A program made the translations under genes and the position numbers. Source: Paludibaculum sp. (GTDB taxonomy: Bacteria; Acidobacteriota; Terriglobia; Bryobacterales; Bryobacteraceae). From it: DNA of 64,000 nt. Shown piece after piece: positions 55,049-64,000 of this stretch (position 1 is its first letter; every line of letters begins with the position of its first letter). Under the pieces are notes generated by a model. The model had not been told where the DNA came from, did not search any database, and saw nothing but the letters and a program-made list of their open reading frames with translations. Location of the stretch: the NCBI GenBank assembly GCA_029973955.1, contig JARKQJ010000218.1, forward strand, positions 62,001 to 126,000, written 5' to 3'.

Positions 55049-56659
55049 ATGGATCCAATCGGATTATTTGCGCTCCTCCTGGGCCCCTCAAAGATGGACC
55101 GTTGGGCTCGTTCGTTCTCTGACAACACCTTCAACGGCATCCATCAACTGGATTGGTTCGACTGGCTTCTGCTGGTTCCCTACTTCACGCTCCTCACCAT
55201 CCTGGCCATCTACGGCGCGCACCGCTTTGCTGTGATTCGCGGCTATCTCAAGCACAAACACAAGGTTCCGACTGAACCGGCGAAGCGCTTCGAGCAGTTG
55301 CCGCCGGTGACCATTCAACTCCCGCTCTTCAATGAGCGAAACGTGGTGGACCAGTTGCTGGAAGGCGTCCTGAAAGTCCGCTATCCACGCGAGTTGCTCG
55401 AAATCCAGGTCCTGGACGACTCCACGGACGACACTCACCCCTACACCGAAGCGCTGGTGGCCCGCCTGAGGGAACAAGGGCACCCGATCGAGTACATCCA
55501 TCGCACGAATCGCACGGGCTACAAAGCCGGCGCCCTCCAGGAGGGCATGGCCAAAGCCAAGGGCGAGTTCATGGCGGTGTTTGATGCCGACTTCATTCCG
55601 CCGGAAGACTATCTCGAGAAGACGATGCACTTCTTCTCCGATCCCGGGATCGGTGTCGTGCAGACGCGCTGGACATATCTGAACCGGGACCATAGCCTCC
55701 TCACCGAAGTGCAGGCGCTGATGCTGGACGGCCACTTCGCACTGGAGCATGTGGCGCGCTTCGGTGGTGGCCTGTTCTTCAACTTCAACGGCACGGCCGG
55801 AATCCTGCGCCGCACGATGATCGACGATGCGGGCGGTTGGCAGCACGATACTCTCACGGAAGATTCCGACCTCAGCTACCGTGCCCAGTTGAAGGGCTGG
55901 CGCTTCCTCTATCTGCCCTGGATCGAGTGCCCGTCGGAACTGCCTGTGGACACTTACGGCTTCCAGGTGCAGCAGCAGCGCTGGGCCAAGGGGTTGACGC
56001 AGGTGGCGATGAAACTCCTGCCGGATATCATGCGGGCGCCCATCGGGTGGCGTGAGAAGGTCGAAGCATGGTTCCACCTCACGCCGAACGTGAGCTATCC
56101 GATGATGGTGATCGTCTCGGCGCTGATGCTGCCTGTGATGATGGTCCGGTTTTACATCGGCTGGGAACAGATGCTGTTTGTGGATGCTCCGTTGATCATC
56201 TGTTCGTTCTGGTCCGTGGTGAGCTTCTACCTGTTGGCGGAGCGCGAACTGTATCCCAACGATTGGAAGCGCGCCGTGTTCATCCTGCCCTTCCTCCTGG
56301 CGATGGGCGTGGCTCTCACGATCTCCAACACTAAGGCTGTGATCGAAGCCCTGATGCGGAAGCAGTCGAGCTTCGTCCGGACGCCCAAGTACGCCCCGAA
56401 GGCTGCTGGCGCCGCCCTCGCCGTTGCTTACAAGCGCAAGTCCGGCTGGCTGCCGATGGCCGAAATTGGCATGGGCCTTTTCTTCCTCGGAATGGTGGCT
56501 TACTGCATCGACGTGCAGAACTACTTCGCGCTGCCCTTCCTGTCGATCTTCGTCTGCGGTTATCTATGGGCAGGCTGCTCCACGCTCTGGCAGGAGTATC
56601 AGGCCAAGCTGAAGTTCGAGCGCGCGGCGCGCAAAGTAGAAGTGGAAGCAGTCAGCTAA
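55049..56659 (+). CDS. membrane glycosyltransferase family 2 (cellulose synthase/CslA-like)
   Basis: PPVTIQLPLFNERNVVDQLLEGVLKVRYPRELLEIQVLDDSTDDT; DADFIPPEDYLEK; EDSDLSYRAQLKGW; QVQQQRWAKG (QxxRW-type). GTG at 55034 is an alternative start. Confidence 0.9.
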   Translation: MDPIGLFALLLGPSKMDRWARSFSDNTFNGIHQLDWFDWLLLVPYFTLLTILAIYGAHRFAVIRGYLKHKHKVPTEPAKRFEQLPPVTIQLPLFNERNVVDQLLEGVLKVRYPRELLEIQVLDDSTDDTHPYTEALVARLREQGHPIEYIHRTNRTGYKAGALQEGMAKAKGEFMAVFDADFIPPEDYLEKTMHFFSDPGIGVVQTRWTYLNRDHSLLTEVQALMLDGHFALEHVARFGGGLFFNFNGTAGILRRTMIDDAGGWQHDTLTEDSDLSYRAQLKGWRFLYLPWIECPSELPVDTYGFQVQQQRWAKGLTQVAMKLLPDIMRAPIGWREKVEAWFHLTPNVSYPMMVIVSALMLPVMMVRFYIGWEQMLFVDAPLIICSFWSVVSFYLLAERELYPNDWKRAVFILPFLLAMGVALTISNTKAVIEALMRKQSSFVRTPKYAPKAAGAALAVAYKRKSGWLPMAEIGMGLFFLGMVAYCIDVQNYFALPFLSIFVCGYLWAGCSTLWQEYQAKLKFERAARKVEVEAVS

Positions 56660-56745
56660 ACTATTGCCGTCTCTTCGGTCAGAAGTTTCTGTAGGCCCGA
56701 TTCATATTTTGTTCTGATCCGGACCCGAACTACACTTGCAATACT

Positions 56746-56867
56746 CGAAACGGGGTTTCGTTGAGGACCAAATTCCCCGCCTGAGCCCTCTACATTCAAA
56801 CCGCCCCTTGCCAACCCACCTACGTCCAACGTTTTCAGTCACCGCAGTCAGGCTGCGGCAACGTTTT
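56746..56867. other. structured intergenic segment with hairpins and a short direct repeat
   Basis: CGAAAC-GGG-GTTTCG at 56746-56760; CCGCAG-TCAGG-CTGCGG at 56842-56858 flanked by direct CAACGTTTT at 56827-56835 and 56859-56867. Confidence 0.45.
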
Positions 56868-57090
56868 GGCTAGGAGTGATTTCTTGCTGTCGACGACCTA
56901 GGGTGAGGGGTGCGTGCAGAGACGGATGGCCTTCGAAACCCCACAAGGCCGAAGCAGAGACAAGGGAGAGGAACAAGCAGCGCACGGGATAAGCCTCAGC
57001 GGCGGAGCGATCATTGCCCCCTTGCATTATCAGTCTATATCCGTTTGGTATGGGCGAAAAACAAAAAGACTGAAGACTTGCGGATCTTGT

Positions 57091-58515
57091 TTACCACAGC
57101 CCCAGCAGTTTCCACCAGGCGAAGCCGGCCGTGCCCCAAATCACCAGGTGGCACAGTGAGACGACAAAGCCGATTCGCCACCAATCCCTCATGGCTACAT
57201 AGTTTTGCGCGAAAAACATGGGCGACGGAGTCGTCCCGTAGTGCGTGAGTCCGGAACTCAGGTTCGCGAAGCAGGCGAAGCTAAATACCACTAGTCCGAT
57301 CGGCGCGCCTTTGGCCGCGAGCAGCGCCAGGAAGGGCGCGTACATGGCGACGATATGCGCCGTGATGCTGGCGAAAAAGTAATGCGAATAGTAGAAGACC
57401 AGCAGGGCGACCAGCAGCAGTGGCAGCCACTCCAGCGACGCGAAACTCGCGCCAACTCCCTGCGCAAACGCCTGTGTCACTCCTTGTTCGTTCAGCGCTT
57501 TTCCCAGCCGGACCAGCCCGCCGTACCAGAAGAAGAGGTCCCAAGCCGCCTTCTCGCTGACGATGTCGCTCCATTCCAGCACTCCCGTGAGCAGCAGCGC
57601 GGAGCAGCCGCAAAGCGCCGCCACCGTGATGTCGATCCCGGTCCAACTGGAGCTCACCCAGGCACAGCAGACCGCGGCGAAGATTGCCGTCAGTGTCTTC
57701 TCACTCGAAGACATCGGTCCCATCTTGTCGAGTTCCGCGCGCGCAAAAGCCGTAGCCTCGGGCGTGTGCCGGATCTCGGGCGGGTAGAGCTTCAGAACCA
57801 CCCAGGGAACGACGGCCAGCGAAAGCAGTCCCGGGACAAGCCCAGCCACCAGCCAGCCGGCCCAGGTCACTCTGTATCCGTAAGTGCTCGCCATCTGGGC
57901 GGCCAGCGGGTTGCTCGCCTGGCCGGTGAGAAACATCGCGGCAGTGATGCAGATGGATTGATAAACGGCGGCCATCAGGTATGCGCCCACACGCTGCGCC
58001 GTCGCCCCCGGCTTGGATCCGTACAGTTCCGCGATGGAGCGCGCAATGGGCAGCACCACCCCGCCGGAGCGGGCGCCATTGGCGGGGATGACGGTGGCCA
58101 ACACCATATCGGAGAGGCCCAGCGAATAGCAGACGCCTATGGTGCTGGAGCCAAAGAGGTGCACGAAGCCCAGCGCGATGCGGCGCGCCAGGCCGGTGTT
58201 CAACAGCGCGCGGGAGATGAAGAACGCGGAGAGCACCAGCCAGACGGTGGGATCGGAGTAGCCGCCCAGCGCATCGGCCAGCTTGAGGCGTGTGAGCAGC
58301 GGAGTGAGCGTGACTGCGAGCAGCACCAGGGCGCCGCCGGGGATGGGTTGGATGACGAGCCCGGCCACAGTGGTGAAGAACAGCGCGGCCAACCGCCAGG
58401 CCTCCGGCGTCAGCGACGCGGGACGAGGCAGAACATAAGCGATTCCGCAATAGAGCAGGGCTAGCAGCAGCAGGCCGCGGACTCGGCTAACCTGCGTGGG
58501 GACGGGGCCGCGCAT
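57091..58515 (-). CDS. DASS-family (SLC13-like) anion:sodium symporter
   Basis: Polytopic; VIPANGARSGGVVLPIARSIAELYGSKPG; VYQSICITAAMFLTGQASNPLAAQMA; FANLSSGLTHYGTTPSPMFFAQNYV. Confidence 0.85.
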   Translation of the reverse strand: MRGPVPTQVSRVRGLLLLALLYCGIAYVLPRPASLTPEAWRLAALFFTTVAGLVIQPIPGGALVLLAVTLTPLLTRLKLADALGGYSDPTVWLVLSAFFISRALLNTGLARRIALGFVHLFGSSTIGVCYSLGLSDMVLATVIPANGARSGGVVLPIARSIAELYGSKPGATAQRVGAYLMAAVYQSICITAAMFLTGQASNPLAAQMASTYGYRVTWAGWLVAGLVPGLLSLAVVPWVVLKLYPPEIRHTPEATAFARAELDKMGPMSSSEKTLTAIFAAVCCAWVSSSWTGIDITVAALCGCSALLLTGVLEWSDIVSEKAAWDLFFWYGGLVRLGKALNEQGVTQAFAQGVGASFASLEWLPLLLVALLVFYYSHYFFASITAHIVAMYAPFLALLAAKGAPIGLVVFSFACFANLSSGLTHYGTTPSPMFFAQNYVAMRDWWRIGFVVSLCHLVIWGTAGFAWWKLLGLW

Positions 58516-58617
58516 TGTTTGAGTCTACACGCGATGCGCTCTCCGGGCGGCTTGACGGAGCAGCGAGCCGCATGAGGGAATAGAAGAAAGCTCCTGCTTG
58601 GGTGTTGTTCAATTTCT

Positions 58618-61017
58618 ATGCATTCCTTTTTGCTTTGCGGCTGTGCCGCCCTCACTCTATTTGCATTCGCGCTCAGTGCGCAGACAACCGCGGCAATTTC
58701 CGGAACTGTGCACGATCCCACGGGCGCGGCGATTCCCGGCGCGAGTGTCATCGTCGAGAATGCTGTGACGAAGTTCAAAGCCCAGGTGGAAAGCGACCAT
58801 TCGGGTGTCTTTGCCGTGCGCAATATCCCTTTCCACACCTACAGCATTGTCGTCCGGCGCGAGGGCTTTCAGAGCTTCCAGGAGACTATCTCCCTGCGCA
58901 GCAGCGTGCCGCAGACGCTTGAGGTCAAATTGAGCCTGGCCGCGGCGGCTGATAGCGTCACCGTTACCGCTTCCAATGAACTGCTGGTCGATCCGGAAGA
59001 GACCGGGACTCACATTCAGATGAATCAAAGCGATATCGAACGGCTGGCGCTCCAGACCGGCAACAAGGGCATCGAAAGCGTCATCGTCAGCTTCCCGGGA
59101 TTCGCACAGAACGCCAATGGGGCCATCCATCCGCGCGGCGCCCACAACCAGATGACCTACGTGATCGACGGCATGCCCATCTCCGATCAACTCACCGGCG
59201 CTTTTGCCAACGCGGTGGATCCCAACATCGTCCAGACCGTCGAACTCTTCACAGGCAATGTCCCGGTCGAGTACGGCGCCAAGGTGAGCGGCGTGGCGAA
59301 CATCACCACCAAATCCGGCATGGGCTCAGGACGCCGGTTCAGCGGCAGCGTACTCTTCAACGCCGCGCGTTTCGACCTGCTCAGCCAGGTGACGCAGGTG
59401 GCCGGCGAAAGCGGCCGCTTCGGCTACTCCGCCATCGTCAACACCTCCAAGTCCAATCGCCACCTCGACGCCGTCTCGCTCGACAACCTCCACAACGGCG
59501 GCAACAACGAGCGCGGCTTCCTTCGCCTCGACTGGCAGGCCGGCGCTCGCGACATCCTCCGTGTCAACGCCATGGCCGGCCGTTCCTCCTGCCAGTTGGC
59601 GAACCTCCGCTCTCAGCACGCCGCCGGCATGGACCAGCGTCAACTCCTGCGCGACGCCTCCGGCGCCATCTCCTGGGTCCACACCATCGATGCCCGCACC
59701 ACCCTCGAATCCACCACCTCCTATCGCAGCACCATCGCCCAACTCTCTCCCAGCGCCGGCGACACCCCCGTCACCGCTTCCCAGGCGCGCCATCTCTCCA
59801 CCTTCACCACCGGCGCTCGGTGGAACGCCGTTCGCGGCGTCCACAACATTCGCGCCGGGTTCGATGTCCAGCGCTTCCCGGTGAGCGAGCACTTCACCTT
59901 CGGCATCACGGATCGCGGCTTCAATCAACCCGGCGCCGAGGGCTTCAACCCCAACCTTCTGCCGCACGATCTCACGCGCGGTGGCCGCCTCTTCGACTTC
60001 CGCGACCGGCAGACCGGTGGCCTCTACTCGGGCTTCCTCCAGGACGCTCTCTCCCTCGGCCGCTGGCAGTTCTCGCTCGGTGTTCGCTACGACAGCTACC
60101 GCTTCCTGGTGAACGGCAATCAACTCCAGCCCCGCGTCGGTTTTGCCTATCACCTCAAGGAGACCGGCACCGTGCTGCGCGGCTCCTATTCGCGCACTTA
60201 CCAGACGCCGCCCAACGAGAACCTCCTGCTCTCCTCCTCGCAGCAGGCCGCCGCCATCGCGCCTCCTGCCATTCAGGAGAACCTCGGTTCCGCCGTGGTA
60301 CTCCTCCGCCCGGAGCGCCAGAATTTCCTCGAAGCTGGACTCCAGCAGGCGGTAGGCAGGCGTGCCAGCATCAACGCGAGTTACTACCACAAGAACGCTA
60401 CGGACCAGCAGGACAACAATAACTTCCTCAATACCGGCATCATCTTCCCCGTCACTCTTTCCAGGATTCGCGTCAACGGCTTGGAAGGCCGTCTCGTCAT
60501 CCCGCCCATCCGGGGCTTCTCCGGTTCGGTCTCCGTCACTCACGCCCGTGCCATCTCCACGCCGCCGTTCAGCGGTGGACTCTACATCGGCAACGAAGCG
60601 ATCGCGCTGCTCACCGCCGGCCCCTTCGTCATCGATCACGATCAGCCGCTCGCCGTCCACGGCGTGCTCACCTACTCCCATCCCACCGGCTTCTACGCCA
60701 CGCTCAGCAACCGTTACGATTCCGGTCTCGTGGCCAACCCCTCCGATCCGGCGCAGGTCGCGGCCGACCCCGACTTTTCCGATCTCCTGCCCTACGTCAA
60801 GCTCAACGCCACGCCGGCCCGCGTCCAACCGCGCAACATCGTCGATCTGGCGCTCGGCTGGGAGCGAATCAAAGACGGCCGCAAGCGCTGGGACGCCGGC
60901 GTCCAGTTCACCAACCTCACGGCACGCACGGCGCTCTTCAACTTCCAGTCCGTTTTCGTGGGCACCCGGCTCGTCCAGCCCTTCTCCGCCGGCGCGCGCC
61001 TGCGCTGGTTCTTCTAA
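58618..61017 (+). CDS. TonB-dependent receptor with carboxypeptidase-regulatory-like N-terminal domain
   Basis: ISGTVHDPTGAAIPGASVIVENAVT; IERLALQTGNKGIESVIVSFPGFAQNANGAIHPRGAHNQMTYVIDGMPISDQLTGAFANAVDP plug; C-terminal LRWFF. Confidence 0.88.
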   Translation: MHSFLLCGCAALTLFAFALSAQTTAAISGTVHDPTGAAIPGASVIVENAVTKFKAQVESDHSGVFAVRNIPFHTYSIVVRREGFQSFQETISLRSSVPQTLEVKLSLAAAADSVTVTASNELLVDPEETGTHIQMNQSDIERLALQTGNKGIESVIVSFPGFAQNANGAIHPRGAHNQMTYVIDGMPISDQLTGAFANAVDPNIVQTVELFTGNVPVEYGAKVSGVANITTKSGMGSGRRFSGSVLFNAARFDLLSQVTQVAGESGRFGYSAIVNTSKSNRHLDAVSLDNLHNGGNNERGFLRLDWQAGARDILRVNAMAGRSSCQLANLRSQHAAGMDQRQLLRDASGAISWVHTIDARTTLESTTSYRSTIAQLSPSAGDTPVTASQARHLSTFTTGARWNAVRGVHNIRAGFDVQRFPVSEHFTFGITDRGFNQPGAEGFNPNLLPHDLTRGGRLFDFRDRQTGGLYSGFLQDALSLGRWQFSLGVRYDSYRFLVNGNQLQPRVGFAYHLKETGTVLRGSYSRTYQTPPNENLLLSSSQQAAAIAPPAIQENLGSAVVLLRPERQNFLEAGLQQAVGRRASINASYYHKNATDQQDNNNFLNTGIIFPVTLSRIRVNGLEGRLVIPPIRGFSGSVSVTHARAISTPPFSGGLYIGNEAIALLTAGPFVIDHDQPLAVHGVLTYSHPTGFYATLSNRYDSGLVANPSDPAQVAADPDFSDLLPYVKLNATPARVQPRNIVDLALGWERIKDGRKRWDAGVQFTNLTARTALFNFQSVFVGTRLVQPFSAGARLRWFF

Positions 61018-62102
61018 AACTTCAGGAACCAGCGCCGCTTCCACAGCGCCCAGGCGATCACCCAAAGCACGGCCACGTTGGTGAGCGCATACAGCAGGCT
61101 GGCATTGATCGGCGAAGCCACCGCCAGGCAGATGTTGTCGTAGTACCACTTGTGGAAGCCCGTGCGCGAGGCGATCTTCGCCACCGTGCCGGAAAGCACA
61201 AACATCAGAATCGAGTTCGTGCCGAAGATCTCGAAGAAGCGGAACCAACGCCCCTGCCCGCGCACATCGGCGATCCAATACCAGACGCCGAACACCACCA
61301 TGGCCAGCCCCGCCATATGCACGGCGAACGACGTGGTCCACAGGTTCTTGTTGATCGGCATCCAGATGGCGAGCGCCTGCGCCAGCACCAGCAGTGCCGC
61401 ACCGCCCGCGAACAGGTACTTCAGCCTCTCCGCATGGCCCGTGTAGCGCCTCAGCAGGTGGCCCACCAGAATGCCGAATAGCACCGTGGAGACCGCCGGC
61501 AGAGTGGAGATGATTCCTTCGGGGTCCCACACTTTCGTCGCCCGCCACATATGGCCGGTGAGGAACAGGCTGTCCACGTAGCGCGCGAAGTTGCACTCCA
61601 TGGTGAGCGATCCCGCCCCGCAGCCGGGCGTCGGATACAGCGTCATCAGGCCCCAATACAGCGCGTTCACGCCGATGAGCGCGATGATCTGGCCGCGGAT
61701 GCGCGTGAACAGAAACAGGGCGCCCGCGATCAGGTAACAGATGGCGATCCTCTGCAGCACGCCTGGAATGCGGATGGTCGCCCAGTTGATGTTCGGCAGC
61801 GGGCTCAGCAGAAAGCCCAGCAGGAAGATGATCACTGCCCGCTGGATGGTGTGCCGCAGCAACTGCGACTTGTCCGCGCCCTGCTCCACGCGCCGCGCTG
61901 TGGAGAGCGTCATCGCCACGCCCACCATCCACAGGAAGAACGGAAACACGGTATCGGTGAACGTCCAGCCGTGCCACACGGCGTGCTCCAGCGGCTCGTA
62001 GGTGGGCGACGAACCGGGGTTGTTCACCAGCACCATCGAGGCGATGGTCGCCCCGCGGAAGATATCCAGCGATTGCAGGCGGCCCGAGGGCGAGTTGCTC
62101 AT
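61014..62102 (-). CDS. DUF5009 / heparan-alpha-glucosaminide N-acetyltransferase-like membrane protein
   Basis: RLQSLDIFRGATIASMVLVNNPGSSPTYEPLEHAVWHGWTFTDTVFPFFLWMVGVAMTLS; multi-pass; GVLQRIAICYLIAGALF. Confidence 0.85.
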   Translation of the reverse strand: MSNSPSGRLQSLDIFRGATIASMVLVNNPGSSPTYEPLEHAVWHGWTFTDTVFPFFLWMVGVAMTLSTARRVEQGADKSQLLRHTIQRAVIIFLLGFLLSPLPNINWATIRIPGVLQRIAICYLIAGALFLFTRIRGQIIALIGVNALYWGLMTLYPTPGCGAGSLTMECNFARYVDSLFLTGHMWRATKVWDPEGIISTLPAVSTVLFGILVGHLLRRYTGHAERLKYLFAGGAALLVLAQALAIWMPINKNLWTTSFAVHMAGLAMVVFGVWYWIADVRGQGRWFRFFEIFGTNSILMFVLSGTVAKIASRTGFHKWYYDNICLAVASPINASLLYALTNVAVLWVIAWALWKRRWFLKF

Positions 62103-62128
62103 ATTCCAGTGACGCTACCATAACGAAT

Positions 62129-63787
62129 GTGCCGGCGCATGACGTCCATTCCTACTCAAATCCCGCGGAGTCGCGGGTCCGCCACGTTGAACTCGATCTG
62201 GCGGTATCCTTCTCCGATAAGAAATTGAGGGGCGCCGTTACCCTCTCTCTCGAACCGGCGGGCAAGACCCTAGTGCTCGACACGCGCGACCTCACCATTC
62301 AGCGCGTGAACGGCTCCTCCTCCGGCTTCCGCCTCGGCGAGCGTGACAAAAACCTCGGCGCGCCGCTCACCATCGATCTCCCCGCCGGCGCCCGCAGCGT
62401 CCTGGTCGAGTACGAAACCGCACCCACCGCCTCCGGTCTCCAATGGCTCGATCCGGCCCAGACCGCCGGCAAGCAGCACCCCTTCCTCTTCTCGCAATCC
62501 CAGGCCATTCACGCCCGCTCCTGGATCCCGCTGCAGGACTCGCCCGGCGTCCGCGTCACCTACTCCGCCCGCATCCACGCACCCCTCCCGCTCAAAGCCC
62601 TCATGTCCGCCCGCCGCGTGCGTGACGGCCACTTCCATCTGGCCCAGCCCATTCCGCCCTACCTCATCGCCCTAGCCGTTGGCGATCTCGAGTTCCAGGC
62701 CGTCAGCCAGCGCTGCGGCATCTGGGCCGAGCCTTCCATGCTCAAGTCCGCCGCCCACGAGTTTGAAGACGTCGAGAAGATGGTGCAGGCCGCCGAGGGC
62801 CTCTATGGCCCCTATCGCTGGGGCCGTTATGACCTGCTGGTGCTGCCGCCCTCCTTCCCCTTCGGCGGCATGGAGAACCCCTGCCTCACCTTCGCCACGC
62901 CCACCGTCATCGCTGGCGACAAGAGCCTGGTCTCGCTCGTCGCCCATGAATTGGCTCACTCGTGGTCCGGTAATCTCGTCACCAATGCAACCTGGAGCGA
63001 CTTCTGGCTCAACGAGGGCTTCACCACCTACATCGAGCGGCGGATTCAGGAGGCCCTCTACGGCCGCAAGCGCAGTGAGATGGAGTTCGCCATCGAGACC
63101 GGCGAACTCACTCTCGAAATGAAAGGTCTCCCCGCCGAAGACCAGAAACTCGCCGTGAACCTCGACGGCCGCGACCCCGACGACGGCATGACCCAGGTCC
63201 CCTACGTCAAGGGCGCCCTCATGTTGCGCCTGCTCGAAGAGAAATACGGCCGCGCCAAATTCGATACCTGGGTGAAGTCCTACTTCGACCACTTCGCCTT
63301 TCAATCCATCACCACGGAACAGTTCCTCACCTACCTCCACGCCACGTTCCCCGGCGAGCAGTTGGGCGCCTGGATCTCGCAGCCTGGCCTGCCGCCGGAC
63401 GCGCCCAAGGTCACCTACGACTTCGAGTCCACGCCGAAGAAAAGTTGGGCAACGCAGGAGTGGCTCCACTGGCTGCGCCAGATGCCCGTGGACCTCAGCG
63501 CGGCAAAGATGGCAGCCCTGGATGCGGAATGGGGCTTCACCCAGTCCGGTAACAGCGAGATCTCCGCGCAGTGGCTGCTCATGGCCATCCGGGCTCGCTA
63601 CGAGCCGGCCTTCGGCAAGCTGGAGCAGTTCCTCATCGGCGTCGGCCGCCGCAAGTTCGTGAAGCCGCTTTATGAGGAGTTGGCCAGGACGCCCGGCGGC
63701 AAAACCCGTGCCCAGGCCATCTACCGCAAGGCCCGCCCCGGATATCACCCCATCACCCAGGCCACAGTGGACACGATCCTGAAATAA
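62129..63787 (+). CDS. M1 family metallopeptidase, leukotriene A4 hydrolase-like aminopeptidase
   Basis: FGGMENPCLTFATPTVIAGD; LVAHELAHSWSGNLVTNATWSDFWLNEGFTTYIERRI (HEXXH-18-E); C-terminal helical LTA4H-type region; GTG start. Confidence 0.92.
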   Translation: MPAHDVHSYSNPAESRVRHVELDLAVSFSDKKLRGAVTLSLEPAGKTLVLDTRDLTIQRVNGSSSGFRLGERDKNLGAPLTIDLPAGARSVLVEYETAPTASGLQWLDPAQTAGKQHPFLFSQSQAIHARSWIPLQDSPGVRVTYSARIHAPLPLKALMSARRVRDGHFHLAQPIPPYLIALAVGDLEFQAVSQRCGIWAEPSMLKSAAHEFEDVEKMVQAAEGLYGPYRWGRYDLLVLPPSFPFGGMENPCLTFATPTVIAGDKSLVSLVAHELAHSWSGNLVTNATWSDFWLNEGFTTYIERRIQEALYGRKRSEMEFAIETGELTLEMKGLPAEDQKLAVNLDGRDPDDGMTQVPYVKGALMLRLLEEKYGRAKFDTWVKSYFDHFAFQSITTEQFLTYLHATFPGEQLGAWISQPGLPPDAPKVTYDFESTPKKSWATQEWLHWLRQMPVDLSAAKMAALDAEWGFTQSGNSEISAQWLLMAIRARYEPAFGKLEQFLIGVGRRKFVKPLYEELARTPGGKTRAQAIYRKARPGYHPITQATVDTILK

Positions 63788-63833
63788 AGTTGTACGCCTC
63801 AGAACGGGTTTTTGGCGTCTATCATGAAGAAGC

Positions 63834-64000
63834 ATGGGGAGAGACCCTAGCAGGGATGCGTTGGGTGGCGGCCGCCGGCCGCCATGGGTCGGCCCCGTCG
63901 TGGCCTATTCCCTCTCTATGCTCTGTCTGCTGTGGGTCTACCACGACTTCGACTGGCGGACCGAGTTGCCCAAGCTCGCTCGCATCCACTGGGGCTGGAT
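63834..64000 (+). CDS. membrane protein fragment, possibly lysylphosphatidylglycerol synthase/UPF0104 family (runs off window)
   Basis: ATG at 63834; MGRDPSRDALGGGRRPPWVGPVVAYSLSMLCLLWVYHDFDWRTELPKLARIHWGW, open to the window end. Confidence 0.4.
   Translation, partial: MGRDPSRDALGGGRRPPWVGPVVAYSLSMLCLLWVYHDFDWRTELPKLARIHWGW

Noticed and set aside
56905-56960. tRNA-like TTCGAAACC segment
   Set aside because: No matching acceptor, anticodon or T-stem pairing; no cloverleaf could be drawn.
59326-62121. 931-aa minus-strand ORF
   Set aside because: Overlaps the TonB receptor and the DUF5009 gene in the wrong frames; low-complexity Val/Glu/Gly/Arg translation typical of shadow ORFs.

Overview
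High-GC bacterial chromosomal window. Gene content and style suggest Acidobacteriota, possibly Bryobacterales/Solibacter-like (inference only). It is densely coding, with no rRNA, tRNA, CRISPR, transposase or phage genes that I could recognise. Left to right: the end of an ankyrin-repeat gene; pheS-pheT; a secreted protein and an outer-membrane barrel protein; a small operon of ECF sigma factor, Cys/His-free membrane protein and secretin-N-like protein; a Zn-dehydrogenase and rhamnulokinase; a near-complete dcw division/cell-wall cluster on the minus strand (mraZ to ftsZ, then murA, with murB and ddl missing); a divergent ribosomal/translation block (rplM-rpsI, rpsB-tsf-pyrH-frr); ggt; malQ; and an accessory region rich in exported and twin-arginine-like proteins (DUF1080, Gfo/Idh, FG-GAP/InlB mosaic, methyltransferase, enolase superfamily, GT2-methyltransferase fusion, amidase, ATP-grasp, Gly-rich protein). 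The right part has hrcA-grpE-dnaJ (no dnaK, no visible CIRCE), a sulfatase, a membrane GT2, a DASS transporter, a TonB-dependent receptor, a DUF5009/HGSNAT-like acyltransferase, an LTA4H-like M1 aminopeptidase and the start of a membrane protein. I found no clearly new defence-type system. The best candidates for undescribed biology are the ECF/secretin-N module (5.3-7.1 kb), the structured rpsI-rpsB leader (28.5-28.7 kb), the seven-repeat FG-GAP mosaic surface protein (37.3-41.3 kb), and the Tat-like exported NAD-oxidoreductase/DUF1080 neighbourhood (35-37 kb). All assignments come from reading the translations; no searches were run.
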